A stretch of DNA of 39,896 nt from Elysia marginata (taxonomy: Eukaryota > Mollusca > Gastropoda > Plakobranchidae), in contig BMAT01006721.1 of NCBI GenBank assembly GCA_019649035.1, forward strand, positions 197,742 to 237,637. Reading direction: 5' to 3'. Below, one piece after another: positions 20,874 to 31,319 of the stretch. The notes under the pieces were generated by a model. The model did not search any database and was not told the origin of the DNA. It saw only the letters and a program-made list of their open reading frames with translations. Position numbers and translations under genes: made by a program. How positions within the stretch are numbered: the first letter of the stretch is position 1; every line of letters begins with the position of its first letter.

Positions 20874-22422
20874 CACGGTTATGAAGATCAGAAATTTTCA
20901 CTGGCCCCTCGTTCAGACACTGCTTTAAAGGTTCAGTCGGTTCGTCTTTAGAGTAACTGGCTGTAAGTCGAGGGGGCGATTGGAATTCCCTGGCTTCGCC
21001 GAGCTCGACAAATGGTGAAACACTCGGCTCTGCGACACCTGAGTCTGTGGACGGAGGCTTGCACACAACGTCGATAAACTCATCAAAGAAACTGTCGTTT
21101 CCGGAGAGCGAACTTTGAAGCTGGGGTAACCCAGCATGATATTCGCTATGTTGATTGTTTAGAAAGCTGCCTAACTGATCCGAGCTTTCACGATCTCCTC
21201 CAAGAACATTGATTTGATGATTGGCTTGCGACTCTGGGGGACTGGCGAAGTGTTTATGCTGAAAAGCCCATGATGAAACATGATCGGAAGAAGGCGCTCC
21301 ATGATTATTAGAGTTTTTAGCGAGTGGCGATAGAAATGATTGCTGTTGCTGCTGCCAAATTTGATATGTATTACTAGAGTTTGTAAAACTGTTGTGGTTT
21401 TGTATGATATCAGAGAAATCTAAAGGAGTATGCGTCGTAAAGGAATCAAGCTCACTACCGTTGTTCACTTGAGGTTTTGGATAACGGCGATCTACAGAAG
21501 ACGAATGGTATATGTTGCCGTCTCTTTTCACATACTTTGTTGGTGATATATTTGAGATTTTCATGTCATCGGCGTCTTTGTAAAAATTCTGCTTCGTTTT
21601 AGACCTGTGAACACCGGCAGATTGAAGATCAGAAGACAATGCTGACATGTTCTTGCCCATTATTTCATTGGGCAATGTATCAAAGCTGCCAAGACTGCTA
21701 AAAGTGGGTTCTTTTTCATAGCCACTGTCGTAACTGTTCTTTCTACTATTAGTAACGCTACCTTCGTTGGTTTCTCGAGGCGAGAAAAGTTCCACAGGAA
21801 ATGCGTGGTCATGGCCACAATTCAAGGCTGCGGAGATAGCTAAGGAAGTTACGTCAGATAAAGACGGGGTATGGGTGTTGATACCATCCAAAGCTTCCAT
21901 CCAATTTACGCTAGAATTGGCATTGATGTCCGCATCTGGAGATAAAGCAGATACTGGAGAATTCAAATCCGAACAAAGTGTTTGCTGTTGTGGCATGTCC
22001 ATTTTGACAGAGGCAAATTTTTCCAGCGCCAAAGGCTTTTCCACCTTGTTTAGTTCTTTGCAATCCGAACCCATGTCTTCAAAGAAAGAACCGACATGAC
22101 TGTGTTTGTCTTCAACCAGCTCTTTAGAATAAAATGGCGAACTGGTAGCTGAGCTGAGATACCCATATAGCTCAACTTTGTTGGTAAGGTTGTGGTTTTG
22201 CGAAGCATGACCTTGCTTAATAAAGTGACCTTGAACTTGCGTCTCGCGTTCAGAAAAAAGCGGCGTCACATTTGTTCTTCCAGTGTCCATGGCAGAAAGG
22301 TCTGGTGAAAATGATTCTATTAAACTTTCTGAAAACAGGTGATAACTTTGATCCGCTGCACTCGGAAAACAATGTCGGTTGTGTTGGTCAAACAGGCTAG
22401 GACTCTCGTAAAACCTCTCCAT
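20874..22422 (-). CDS. Nuclear receptor coding exon 1: long N-terminal A/B (AF-1) region
   Basis: This exon encodes residues 1-516 and starts with MERFYESPSLFDQ. It is the only long open frame in the window (about 1.55 kb) not explained by a repeat. The protein is low-complexity and probably disordered: many Ser, Asn, Asp and Gln, a run of five Gln, and several Ser-Pro sites such as SPPESQ. There is no recognisable domain, which fits an N-terminal transactivation (AF-1) region. The exon ends in phase 1 at the donor G|GTGAGT, one base into a codon that exon 2 completes. Assignment to the receptor rests on phase, strand and order, not on homology, because A/B regions are poorly conserved. It could instead be a separate gene, but nothing else on this strand offers a start for the receptor. 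Confidence 0.8.
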
Positions 22423-22567
22423 AATGCACACTCTCAATATTACAGAATAATGTCCTTTGATTTGAGAACCAACAGAGACTTGGTGCTTTTTTAAACAGAA
22501 GAAATTACTTCCCCTTGATATGGAAGTTTTAAATTACCGGGTCTACAGCTTCGTATATTACCTGTCC
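22423..22567 (-). other. 5' UTR part of exon with start codon; upstream stop; acceptor
   Basis: Upstream of the ATG the frame stays open to a TAA at 22534-22536 on the minus strand, with no in-frame ATG between, so translation should begin at 22422. The start context is A at -3 and G at +4. A strong acceptor (T-rich tract ending in ACACAG) lies just before 22567, which suggests that this is a second exon joined to a 5' non-coding exon further upstream (higher coordinate). That first exon and the promoter were not recognised. Confidence 0.5.
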
Positions 22568-23600
22568 CTGTGTAGAAAAAAATATGAACACAATATTAGT
22601 TGTAGTTGTCGCTAAAAAATGTCTTCAGAGAGTCAAATTTCGTGAGCTTTTCTTGCAAAAAAAAACTTTCATTCAATAATTTTAAGAAAATTTTTTAAAG
22701 AAAAATTTAATAAAACTTCATGCATAAAACAAAAACATCTACTGTTTGAACTAAGGAGATTTTATCGTTAAGATAAATTGATCATGGAAAATACTATAGC
22801 ACTGTACTTGGCAAAAAGAAACCTGCGTTTCGCGCGTTAAAGATAGAAAAAAACAAAGAGTTGGTATAGAAGTCCACTTCTTCAAGTATACCAGCCAGTA
22901 ACAGAGAAAGCAAAGCAAAACCGTAGAGGAAGTTATAATATTAAAGGCTGCCAAGGTAAAATTTTCAATAAGAAAAGTTTTGAGATACTCAGTTTTCAAT
23001 GTTTTTCAAAACTGTATTTTTGCCCCATAAAAATTTTTTTCATTTACTTGTAACTCTATCTGTTCCATATTTCGAAAATTATCCTTTATTAGCAATTTTA
23101 GTTCAACCCCCTTGAAATCAAATGGCGTTTATAAACACCTGTTGGACATCGACATCACTAGGAAAACAGCTTCTAACTCGAGCCGCCACAAAACAAGTCT
23201 CTTACACTGGCTGGAATCAATGTCAACACCAAGCAAGTCACGTTAAACCCAAGTTCAGTGTTGTCTGTAGAGCAGAGACAAGTAAAAATTATTCGTCATC
23301 AGTTTATATATATATTTTTTTTTTTTTACACTATGTTTATCCCTTTCGGGAAATTGGTTCGGAAAACATTGTCCTTTGTGCTGGCTAAAAAGGCTAGGAC
23401 TCTCGTTAAAGGTACTCTTTGCAATCTAAATTTTAATACAAATTGGAATAATCGTCAAATGTTGGCTTGTGCAGTCATTGTTTATGAAGGTCATGTAGTT
23501 GAGTAAAGAGAAGAAATTGCACATGTCTAACCCGCTTGGGTGTCATGTGAGAACAGAACGAATACAAATGGAACTGTATCGAATGAGATATATATCCACC
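22568..23600. other. Region upstream of receptor exon 1, nothing recognised
   Basis: AT-rich sequence with homopolymer runs. It should hold an intron, promoter or 5' non-coding exon of the receptor, but I see no convincing TATA box or CpG cluster and no coding exon. Confidence 0.3.
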
Positions 23601-23832
23601 TGCCTGTCTGAATTTTTCTTTGCCTGCCTGTGTCTGCCCGTCTTGTTATGCTATTTCTACCTACCTCTGCCCGTCTTGTTATGCCCATTTCTGCCTATCT
23701 CTGCCCGTCTTGATATGCCTATCTGTCCGTCTTGTTATGCGTATTTCTACCTGTCTCTGCCTGTCTTGTTATGCCTCTCTCCGTCTGTCTATCTCTGCCT
23801 GCCTATGTCTTTCTATCTTGTAATGCCTATTA
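23600..23832 (+). repeat. Minisatellite of about 30-36 bp units, pyrimidine-rich
   Basis: At least five imperfect copies of a unit containing CTGCCCGTCTTGTTATGC followed by a TATTTCTACCTGTCTC-like stretch. The open frame across it (Cys- and Leu-rich) follows from the repeat and is not taken as a gene. Confidence 0.75.
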
Positions 23833-23916
23833 GCCTGCTTTTTGTATAACTGTCTTCCGTCTCTTCTTAATTGAGAGGCGCATTAAATCTCTCTTCTTTC
23901 TGCTTCTGTTTTTGTC

Positions 23917-23946
23917 TTTCTCTATCTATCTATCTATCTATCTAGA
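23917..23946. repeat. (CTAT)n microsatellite
   Basis: Short pure tetranucleotide run about 55 bp left of the 51-bp inverted repeat. Confidence 0.85.
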
Positions 23947-24001
23947 TTATAGGTTTTTTATGTCATGAAATACAGTGCTCAACTTGTATAAGGAGCTTTT
24001 G

Positions 24002-24052
24002 TATACATGATAGCCTAGTCCTACCTTATTTAAGTACGACACAGTGTTTCTC
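24002..24052 (+). repeat. 51-bp inverted repeat, left arm
   Basis: The 51 bases pair with 25017-25067 with two mismatches. The arm includes AGCCTAGTCCTACCTTATTT and ACGACACAGTGTTTCTC. With its partner it encloses the Penelope-like fragment. Confidence 0.9.
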
Positions 24053-24164
24053 AAAATATGCTGAAAAGAAAACAAAGACGACAACAAAAAATGAGAACAA
24101 AAGGAAAGAAACAGCGAACGAGGAAACAAAAGAAACAAAGACGACAAACAGGAGAAAGAGACGC

Positions 24165-24840
24165 ATAACCTGGTTTAACCCACAGCAAAAACGTCTCATC
24201 AAGTATCGGTAAAAAGGTTTTAGACCTCCTCAACTCCTGCTTCCCACCAAACCACAAGTTACACAAAATTATCAACAAAAACACCGTCAAACTCAGCTAT
24301 AGCTGCATGCCCAACATTAAACAAATCATCAGCAGCCACAACAAACGGATAATCAACGAATCTTCAAATAAAGCCAGTACAACCAAATTGAGTAACTGCA
24401 GGGACAAACCATCTTGTCCCCTCCAAGGAAAATGTCTTGAACAACGCAAAGCAACCGTTTCAGAAACAAACACCAACAAAATAGGCACCTACATGGGCAT
24501 AACAGAGAACACATTTAAGACGCGATTTAACCAGCATAAGCTTCAGACTAAAAGATAATAAAAAGGACTTCAAAATTTCATGGGAGATTATTGAAAAATC
24601 AGCGGCCTACTCCACTAAAACAAAAAATGCAACTTGTGCCTTTCAGAAAAATATTTCATTTTAGAGAAGAAACCAACCCTTAACAAAAGAAAGGAAATTT
24701 TATCAACATGCATGCACACCAGAAAATATTTACTAAAAAACGCAAAGGAATCGAGGCGAACCAACGACGAACTAGATCTAGACGGGCATGACTGGGCGAA
24801 CGGAATAGAAGCAGTACCTGACGACTCGCCAGAATTTTAA
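24165..24840 (+). pseudogene. Penelope-like element, GIY-YIG endonuclease end (broken)
   Basis: The C-terminal part of a Penelope-like retroelement protein. It opens WFNPQQ and NVSSSIGKK, then KLHKIINKNTVKLSYSCMPN (near 24270), the Cys cluster CRDKPSCPLQGKC (near 24395), and the GIY-YIG core with TYMGITENTFKTRFNQH (near 24490). KISWEIIEKSAAYS, the Cys region and [11 protein letters not shown] follow to an end near 24840. The reverse transcriptase upstream is absent. Frameshifts occur near 24190, 24550 and 24630, so it is not functional. GIY-YIG enzymes nick DNA for priming in this group. In the usual core the Met of YMG is Ile. Confidence 0.85.
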
Positions 24841-25016
24841 ATTTAAGGGTATTTTTACAAGCCCAATTCCACTTCAAAGGTGCTCTCAGGGCTTGGGTCC
24901 CAATGACAATTTACGGGCTGCCACCCAGAGACTAGCGGGGATACCATGACTTAGCCTCAGCCGGTCACATTATACTGACACCGACCCAACCAGTGGACTC
25001 GCCAGAAGAAGACGGC

Positions 25017-25067
25017 GAGAAACACTGTGTCGTACGTAAATAAGGTAGGACTAGGCTACCATGTATA
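25017..25067 (-). repeat. 51-bp inverted repeat, right arm
   Basis: Pairs with 24002-24052, 49 of 51 positions. Just before it, TCGCC and GGCGA (about 24995-25018) form a small hairpin ending in GAGAAAC, reminiscent of the GCC-GAAAC termini elsewhere in the window. Confidence 0.9.
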
Positions 25068-25152
25068 TCTATCTATCTATCTATCTAGCAATCTATCTAT
25101 CTATCTATCTATCTTTCTATCTATCTATCTATTTATTTATCTATCTATCTGT
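25067..25152. repeat. (TATC)n microsatellite
   Basis: TATC array that starts right at the end of the inverted-repeat arm. Confidence 0.88.
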
Positions 25153-25590
25153 CTACGTTTGAAACTTCATAAGTAATCATTACAAAAGTGCTAGACATTT
25201 TTCAATAAAACTTGGCTTTTATCTAACTGTCTACCTATTCATCTATCTATTTATCTATCCATCTATCCATATAGTGTTAGATCTACCTTGCTTCCTTTGC
25301 TTTTACGTAAGGTAGATCTAATTTTACATAATACCTTCCAATAATGTTAAGCCCTTTATTATTGTGCTAATGCATAGATCTATCTTTGCTTGTATGTATG
25401 TATCTATCTGACTGTCTACATTTAAAACTACATGTATATAAGTATTTCAAAATAGAAGTGCTCAGCATTTTTAATGAAACAGGGCTGTTATATATCTCTC
25501 TATTCATCTGTTTATCTATCTATATATCTCTCTATCTGTCTACGTTTAAAACTACATAAGTATTTTCAATAAAAATTATCAGCTTCTCTC
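25150..25590 (+). repeat. Degenerate tandem repeat, three units with (TATC) spacers
   Basis: Three copies of a unit beginning CTGTCTACGTTTGAAAC-like and containing CATAAGTA and AAGTGCT...CATTTTTCAATAAAA-like text, starting near 25150, 25408 and 25537. They are separated by TATC or TCTA runs. Confidence 0.65.
25277..25321. repeat. Perfect hairpin, 13-bp arms
   Basis: TTAGATCTACCTT (25277-25289) and AAGGTAGATCTAA (25309-25321) are exact reverse complements with a 19-base loop. It lies between copies of the degenerate tandem repeat. Confidence 0.85.
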
Positions 25591-25675
25591 TGTCTCTCAA
25601 TAATTCAGAGTGTCTATTAAGACATTCTCTATTTGTGCGCATCAGTATCCTTTTGTGTCTGTCTGCCTGTCTTCG

Positions 25676-25975
25676 ATACCGGCTCTGTGGCCTGGCGGTA
25701 AGACACTCGCTCAGAGATCAGGAGGTGCGTGGTTCAATTCCCAGCAGAGTCAAACCAAGGACTTTAAAATTGTTATTAGCAGCTGATCCGCCTAGTGACT
25801 GGCATTGTAGATTCACTGATAAGTCTGGTCGGCCCAGTGTCAGAATAATGTGACTGGGTGTGGTGTACGCAGAAGTATGCATCACAGTGTGGCGGCAAGC
25901 TTTCAACTGTCCACAGCGCCGTCTCTGATATATCCTCGAAGTTGACTGGGACGTTAAAATTCAAACAACCGACCT
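25676..25975 (+). mobile_element. tRNA-derived SINE, nearly full length
   Basis: The head (about 25681-25752) is tRNA-like: GGCTCTGTGGCCTGGCGGTA at the start with an A-box, and GGTTCAATTCC as the B-box. Its ends GGCTCTG and CAGAGTC can pair as an acceptor-like stem. The body from 25827 (CTGGTCGGCC) to the end matches the fragment at 5712-5868, which proves dispersal. The tail is ACGTTAAAATTCAAACAACC. SINEs are copied by a partner LINE; which one here is unknown. Confidence 0.82.
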
Positions 25976-28469
25976 GCCTGTCTTCGTGACAGCCTCTTTG
26001 TCTTTCTTTCCCTCAGCCCTATTTATTTAAGAGCAATGAAATGTAGAGGCCGAAGCTGACATTCTAAATGAACAGCTGAGATATGTCCCCACGACAAATC
26101 TTTATAAAAAGTTAGAGACTAAAAAATGTCAGTAGAGTTTTTGTACAAATTCTTAAATTAACACTTTCCAACTTTGTATTTAAAACATGTTACTTTTTTA
26201 CTACTAATCAATTTATTCATTTGAAGCAAAGGCTGAAAGTTGTGTCAAACAAAGAACTTTACTGTGGCGCTTTATGGGGCTTTTCTTGCCTAGCTCAGTA
26301 ACCTTCCACAATATTTTCGTCTCTGGCTCTAGTTCAACAGCCTTGGTGAAAGGAAATTGCTGCATCTGGCAACACCATTGCGTTTTTATATAATCCGCCT
26401 CAAACTAATTATTCTTCACGTGTCGCAATATCAGACTGAGTTTTACTCAGAAGAAACAAGTCTTTGAATGTTAAAAAGTGCTTGTCTTAAATTCAAGTCT
26501 TATGTTTATTGGTAGAACACGTTTAATCAGGAGTTTAGCGACCCAAGTTAAGGTTGTACAGATCTAAGACTGTTGAAAACGTCACTTAAACTGGGTGAAT
26601 TTAACGTTTCATTACATTCCAAGCAAAGAGACGATTTTAAAAATCCAGCCAATTAAAAGAAGGACAAATAGACCTCAAATGAAAGCTTGATCAAGAGAAA
26701 ACTTTATTTAAGAAAAGAAAAAGAAGAAGAAAGGAATCTACAAAACCATGTATTGAAAGTATGAAGTAAATCTCTTAGTCTGTGGTAACTTTCGATCCTG
26801 TTTTAAGTTCGGGGTTGAAAAAGTGATAACGAGGCTAAAGTCTCTAGATCGATGAAATTGTGCACCGTTTGCTTTTAACGTGAGCACGGTCGTTGATTCC
26901 TTTGCACTCATTGTATGTTCAAAAATAATATTGAACATTATTATTATTACGCGGAACGTGCTTACTAGTTTTCTCCTGGAAACACAGCTTGACATTATGA
27001 GATAGAAAAGGTCAAATCTTTCGCTCAATAAACTGGCATAAAATGCAGCCCAAATATACGTACTTAAACCGCAATATTTACTCAAATGCAATTACATACG
27101 ATCATTGAAACAAAACATTTGAACGCTCAACAAAATCAGAAACCGAGAAAACTTTTAATTTTTCACATTCTAAGAACTAACAAAACGTTCACGTTAGGAA
27201 GCATACAACTGTATACAACAAAGCAAGAACTTTGCATTAGATTATCCAATAAAGAATAATGCCCAGCACGTCAATAAAAAACCCTGTATGCTACTTAGTC
27301 TCAATGTACAGAAAGCACATTGGTTACTTAACTATGATCACTGAGCTAAAACAGTTAAATGCGAAACTGCAACCTATTCAGTACATAGCGAAACTTCCTT
27401 TCACATTGTAGGAAATGTCTATGAACGCGTTGGAAAGTTGAGATGACAAAGCACAAGCTCTAAGGTCTGCTGAAGGTTTTACAAGGAACTGAACCATTTA
27501 ATGTTGTAAGAATGTTTGTAATACGTTTGGAACATATTGAGTAGAAATCTTTTGTACTCCAAGTGTTCCCCCTACAACCAGAAGGGGGAACAGATCTTCT
27601 ACATTCAAGGCAGGGGTGGGCAAGGAGAGGCTAAAGTTTCACAATCCAACAATCTCTTTATAAAAAAATACAAAAAAATCCGACTAGATGGGCAACAGGC
27701 AAACCAAACGGACCATTTTCGGGCCCTAAGAACGCGAAATATCGACAACAAAATATAATTTGCTCATACAGTCCTCCTTCTCCATTGCCAAGTCGGTCGG
27801 CAAGGTTTGGCCTACTTTTGAAGAACCAACCGCCTACTTTCTTGTAATGCTGCTACTGCGGCCTGTTCTCTCCTCAGGGGAAATCCCTGCGCAAAGCAAA
27901 CATGGAGTGGAGTGTTTGATGAGTGAACACCAAAATGGTGTTAAGGTGGAGAGAGGCAGTTGACGTAGGTGCAAGTCCGCTGACATCAATACACTTCAAC
28001 ATGTGAATCATCTTCTTTTCTCGGCTCTTTAGTGAGATGTGAAGAAGACTCAAGAAAAGGAGTGAGGAGGAAAAGGAAAGCGAAAGAGGGGGTGGGGAGA
28101 TAGGATGAAAAGGCTAAAGACAGCGACTGTAAGTGGGTGGGTATAATATTAGATAGAATGAAAATACATTGGGAGGGAACAATTAAAAAGTACAAAAAAA
28201 TGCAGCAGAAAATAATGACGTGAGAGCAGGCATGATAGATAAAATAAGGTAAACGGGTGGGTAAATTGAGACAGATTAAGTGGTGTATACAAGGAATGAC
28301 AAATAAGTACACCGATGGTTCAATAGATATTAAGATAGTTAGGTCAATGCATAGACAGAAAAGTGAATGTCAAATTCTTTGTGCGTTTGTTCGTTTGAAT
28401 GATTGAACGATTAATTAAGAGAGAGAAGGATAAGAAGATTAATACGGGGACATAGAGAGATGAATATGA
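25976..28469. other. Non-coding stretch, no gene recognised
   Basis: AT-rich sequence with no exon I can defend. It contains a TGTTCCCCCT/AGGGGGAACA hairpin at 27564-27592 and a GA-rich stretch near 28010-28110. ORFs here (for example 26738-27091 minus) have no family features. Confidence 0.4.
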
Positions 28470-28675
28470 AGATAGACAGAGAAAGAGAGGTTGAGAGACA
28501 TAGACAGAAAGTAAGATTAGTAGATAGATAGATCATATATAAATAGATAAAAAGGTATAATTATGATCAGACATATAGATAGGCAGACAGGCAGACAAAT
28601 AGAAAAATAGATAGATATATAGGTAAGTAATTAGATATGTAGATAGATGTTTAAAACGGAAGAGGGATGGACAGA
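28470..28675. repeat. (GATA/GACA)n degenerate array
   Basis: Interrupted tetranucleotide repeats with GATA, GACA and AGAG units. Confidence 0.75.
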
Positions 28676-29439
28676 TAAATAATTTTGTGGTTTCGTCACA
28701 TCCATAGGGTTCTGTTTTTGTAAAGTCATAAACTAATGCTGCATTATCTAGTATAGCAGCACAGCATACTTAGTTTGTACCTAAAAACTCAAGAAACCAG
28801 TCAAAGAAAGTGAATCTAAAATTAGATGCATTACGCGCTCCAAGTGTATGACGTATGGGAACTATCTAAAATGAAAACCACGCAGTTATACTCTGTCGCC
28901 TTCTGTAAAGCGCCCTCAGATGACAATCAATGTGTGTGGGTGAACAGGGTCGGTTGTTTCTAAGACTCTTTGTAAACTAGAATTCAAAGAGCTCTTCTTT
29001 GAAAAAAGTAAAGGGAAATTTATTGCGCAAGCAGCTTCCACAAGTTTCTTTTGGAGGAAAAAATATCCTTTACTCACGTAAGAGGCCCAAATACTGAAGG
29101 ATGGTATTACCTCTGCTATTTGTTGCGTAAAACTTGGTAAACTTAACTGTTGTAAGGTTATAGAATTGTGAAAAAACTCCGATTAGAAGGCACACGTACA
29201 GCCACACCTAAAAAGTTGAAGACTTTAAAATAACCTGATTGTAATGAGGAACAGCTACGGCCGATCGAGATTAAAAAAAGATGTTTTAAAAGTGCTTATC
29301 AAAGGCCTAATTGAAGAAAACTTGGAAGGAGCAGTTTCATATATGTTTCTTAAAAATGATACAGGGTAACAATGAGATGATTAGTGACGTTCTGAGCAAA
29401 ACAGCCAAAATTAAAAATCATAAAATTACTATAATTATA
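28676..29439. other. Non-coding stretch, nothing recognised
   Basis: About 760 bp of AT-rich DNA with no exon-like or repeat-like signal that I can support. Confidence 0.4.
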
Positions 29440-29613
29440 AAATAATAGGAACAATATTATAATAATGATAATAACAACGAAAAAGAACAATAATAATAAA
29501 TAATAATAATAACAATAATATTAATAATATTAATAATATTAACAATTATAATAACAATAGTAACAATAATATTAATAACAATAATAATAATAATGACAAC
29601 ATTATCAATAACA

Positions 29614-29655
<42 letters not shown>

Positions 29656-29664
29656 GTAATTACT
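29440..29664. repeat. (AAT)n compound microsatellite
   Basis: AAT array with AAC, ATT and GAT variants, purest at 29615-29664. Confidence 0.88.
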
Positions 29665-29974
29665 AAGCTTAAATTTTTTGGCCCCATGGTGACGCTGGGC
29701 AGTCCCATATGGACTGGAAATGGGGAAGTGCTCCCTCGCGACTCTTTGGAGTGGAGGGTTTAGTAATGCTCTAATAAACTAATGACTTTACTTGAAGCAT
29801 GCCTACCTTTTAAAAACCCAAAATAAGTTAAAGATTTCTAACCATATATGAGCTTTAAGAGGCAGATAATCCTAATTTTTAACTTATCGTGCCGTATAGC
29901 ATGAACTTACAAAAAATGTTATCTAATCATCTAACCAAACCGGGTCACAAAAAGAATAGAAAGCACACGGGAAA

Positions 29975-30085
29975 TAATAATAATTAAAATAATAATAATA
30001 ATAACAATAATATTAATAATGATAATTATACATGCTGAAACAATAGAATGATAAAAATAATAGCAATAATGATTACAATAATAAC
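29975..30085. repeat. (AAT)n interrupted array
   Basis: A second, more decayed AAT-type array. Confidence 0.75.
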
Positions 30086-30851
30086 GGTGTATCGTTAACA
30101 TTAATTATATTAAAAGACTCAGAAAGAAAAAAATAAAAAAGGATTTTATTAACAATGTCATTGAGAGAAAAATGATAATCTTTATTTCAATGCAGATGAG
30201 GTCCGCTCTGTCAGTATCTTTACGTTGGATGTGAGAGCAACACAGAGCTTTAAAAAGTATGTTTTAGAGACATCAGGCTCTCCCAATTTACAACGGCAAA
30301 GTTTTAAATTTAGGTGGGGTCAAGGATACCTTCTTTTCTACATTTAACATCTATTCCGGCGTCAAGGTCTAGACCTAGGATGGAATGGCAGCCATTGTAA
30401 AGGCTAGATGCTGTGTTCAACAAAACAAGTTTTTTTGTATTGCGTCCTAGAAGAGTGCGCTGGCAAAACAATAAAATTTAGAAACTTTCTTGGCGTTCTA
30501 CGGCAGCGAGGTGAGGGTACATTATTTAAGTTTTCCTGTTTAAAATTTGACAAAATGGAAATTCAACAATACATAAGCAGGCTTATGGATGGAAAGGAAA
30601 CTGAAGGTCGAATTATACCATGATGAAAATGAAGCTACGCATTTAAACATATGTAGATCTAGGTATACATCTAATCTACACAGACATACAAAACTACATG
30701 TAGGCCTAGGTCTCAGCAGTTCTAGGCTAGGATTACTTTAACAAGTTTTGTGACATAAGCTCATTAAGGGTTTTTTCTTTGGTCTCTAAGAGTAAGCTTT
30801 GATTAAAGTCATAGCCATCTGTTGCTCAAATCATAATTCATTTTCACGGTT

Positions 30852-30912
30852 CGTACATAAGATAAGATAAGATAATTCTTCAATTAATCCCGTGAGGAAA
30901 TTTAATCTACAC
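30852..30912 (-). repeat. LINE 3'-end remnant with (GATAA)n tail (candidate)
   Basis: (GATAA)3 followed by TTCTTCAATTAATCCCG and GGAAATTTA resembles, in reverse orientation, the widespread 3' ends of CR1/L2-type LINEs, which finish in short A/T-rich tandem repeats. Short and only suggestive. Confidence 0.35.
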
Positions 30913-31174
30913 AGTATATATAAGACCTGTGAAACACACACACACAATATACATAATATTTAAAACGTATAATGATAATATCAAAGTATAAGTTTAAATA
31001 TTTAAACATGGCAGGTAGGCCTAAATATGTTCGTATAGGTACTTTAATATGGTGTAAATGATATGGTCGTATATTGACTTAGGGTTTAGGTATGGTCGAA
31101 TTAAATTATAAATTTAAAATAAGGAATGATTTTGCTTTATTTACAGGGATTAGTAGGCTAGTAATCATAACAAT

Positions 31175-31251
<77 letters not shown>

Positions 31252-31295
31252 TAATAATAATAATAGTAATAATAATAATAACAACAACAACAAAT
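31175..31295. repeat. (AAT)n microsatellite
   Basis: Nearly pure AAT array; the Ile- and Asn-type frames across it are artefacts. Confidence 0.92.
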
Positions 31296-31319
31296 GAAAA
31301 ATTAATGAAGAACTTATAA

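Larger units (their letters stand above)
2237..22567 (-). other. Nuclear receptor gene, 12 coding exons (gene-level model)
   Basis: This minus-strand gene encodes a ligand-type nuclear receptor, a DNA-binding transcription factor acting in the nucleus. I joined twelve exons by hand. Every junction has AG acceptor and GT donor, all phases agree, and the coding total is 3024 nt (1007 codons plus stop). Residues 1-673 form an A/B region rich in Ser, Asn and Gln. Residues 686-759 are a C4 zinc-finger DNA-binding domain with extension. Residues 760-808 are the hinge and 809-1007 the ligand-binding domain ending in an AF-2 helix. Helices 1 and 2 of the ligand-binding domain were not recognised, so one small exon may be missing. 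The domain style, such as FVKRVPGF in helix 3, suggests an NR1-like receptor, perhaps one of the lineage-specific molluscan NR1 groups; subfamily is not proven. Intron lengths in transcript order are 581, 5148, 1670, 1107, 383, 3775, 545, 480, 637, 494 and 2342 bp. Confidence 0.88.

Noticed and set aside
24680..24877. Minus-strand ORF with many Arg and Leu
   Set aside because: Antisense shadow of the GIY-YIG fragment.
25681..25752. Functional tRNA gene
   Set aside because: The tRNA-like part continues into a body repeated elsewhere, so it is a SINE head; cloverleaf pairing is incomplete.
30408..30623. 71-codon plus-strand ORF with mixed composition
   Set aside because: Composition is protein-like but there is no recognised motif, no good splice sites at the edges, and length is within chance for this DNA.
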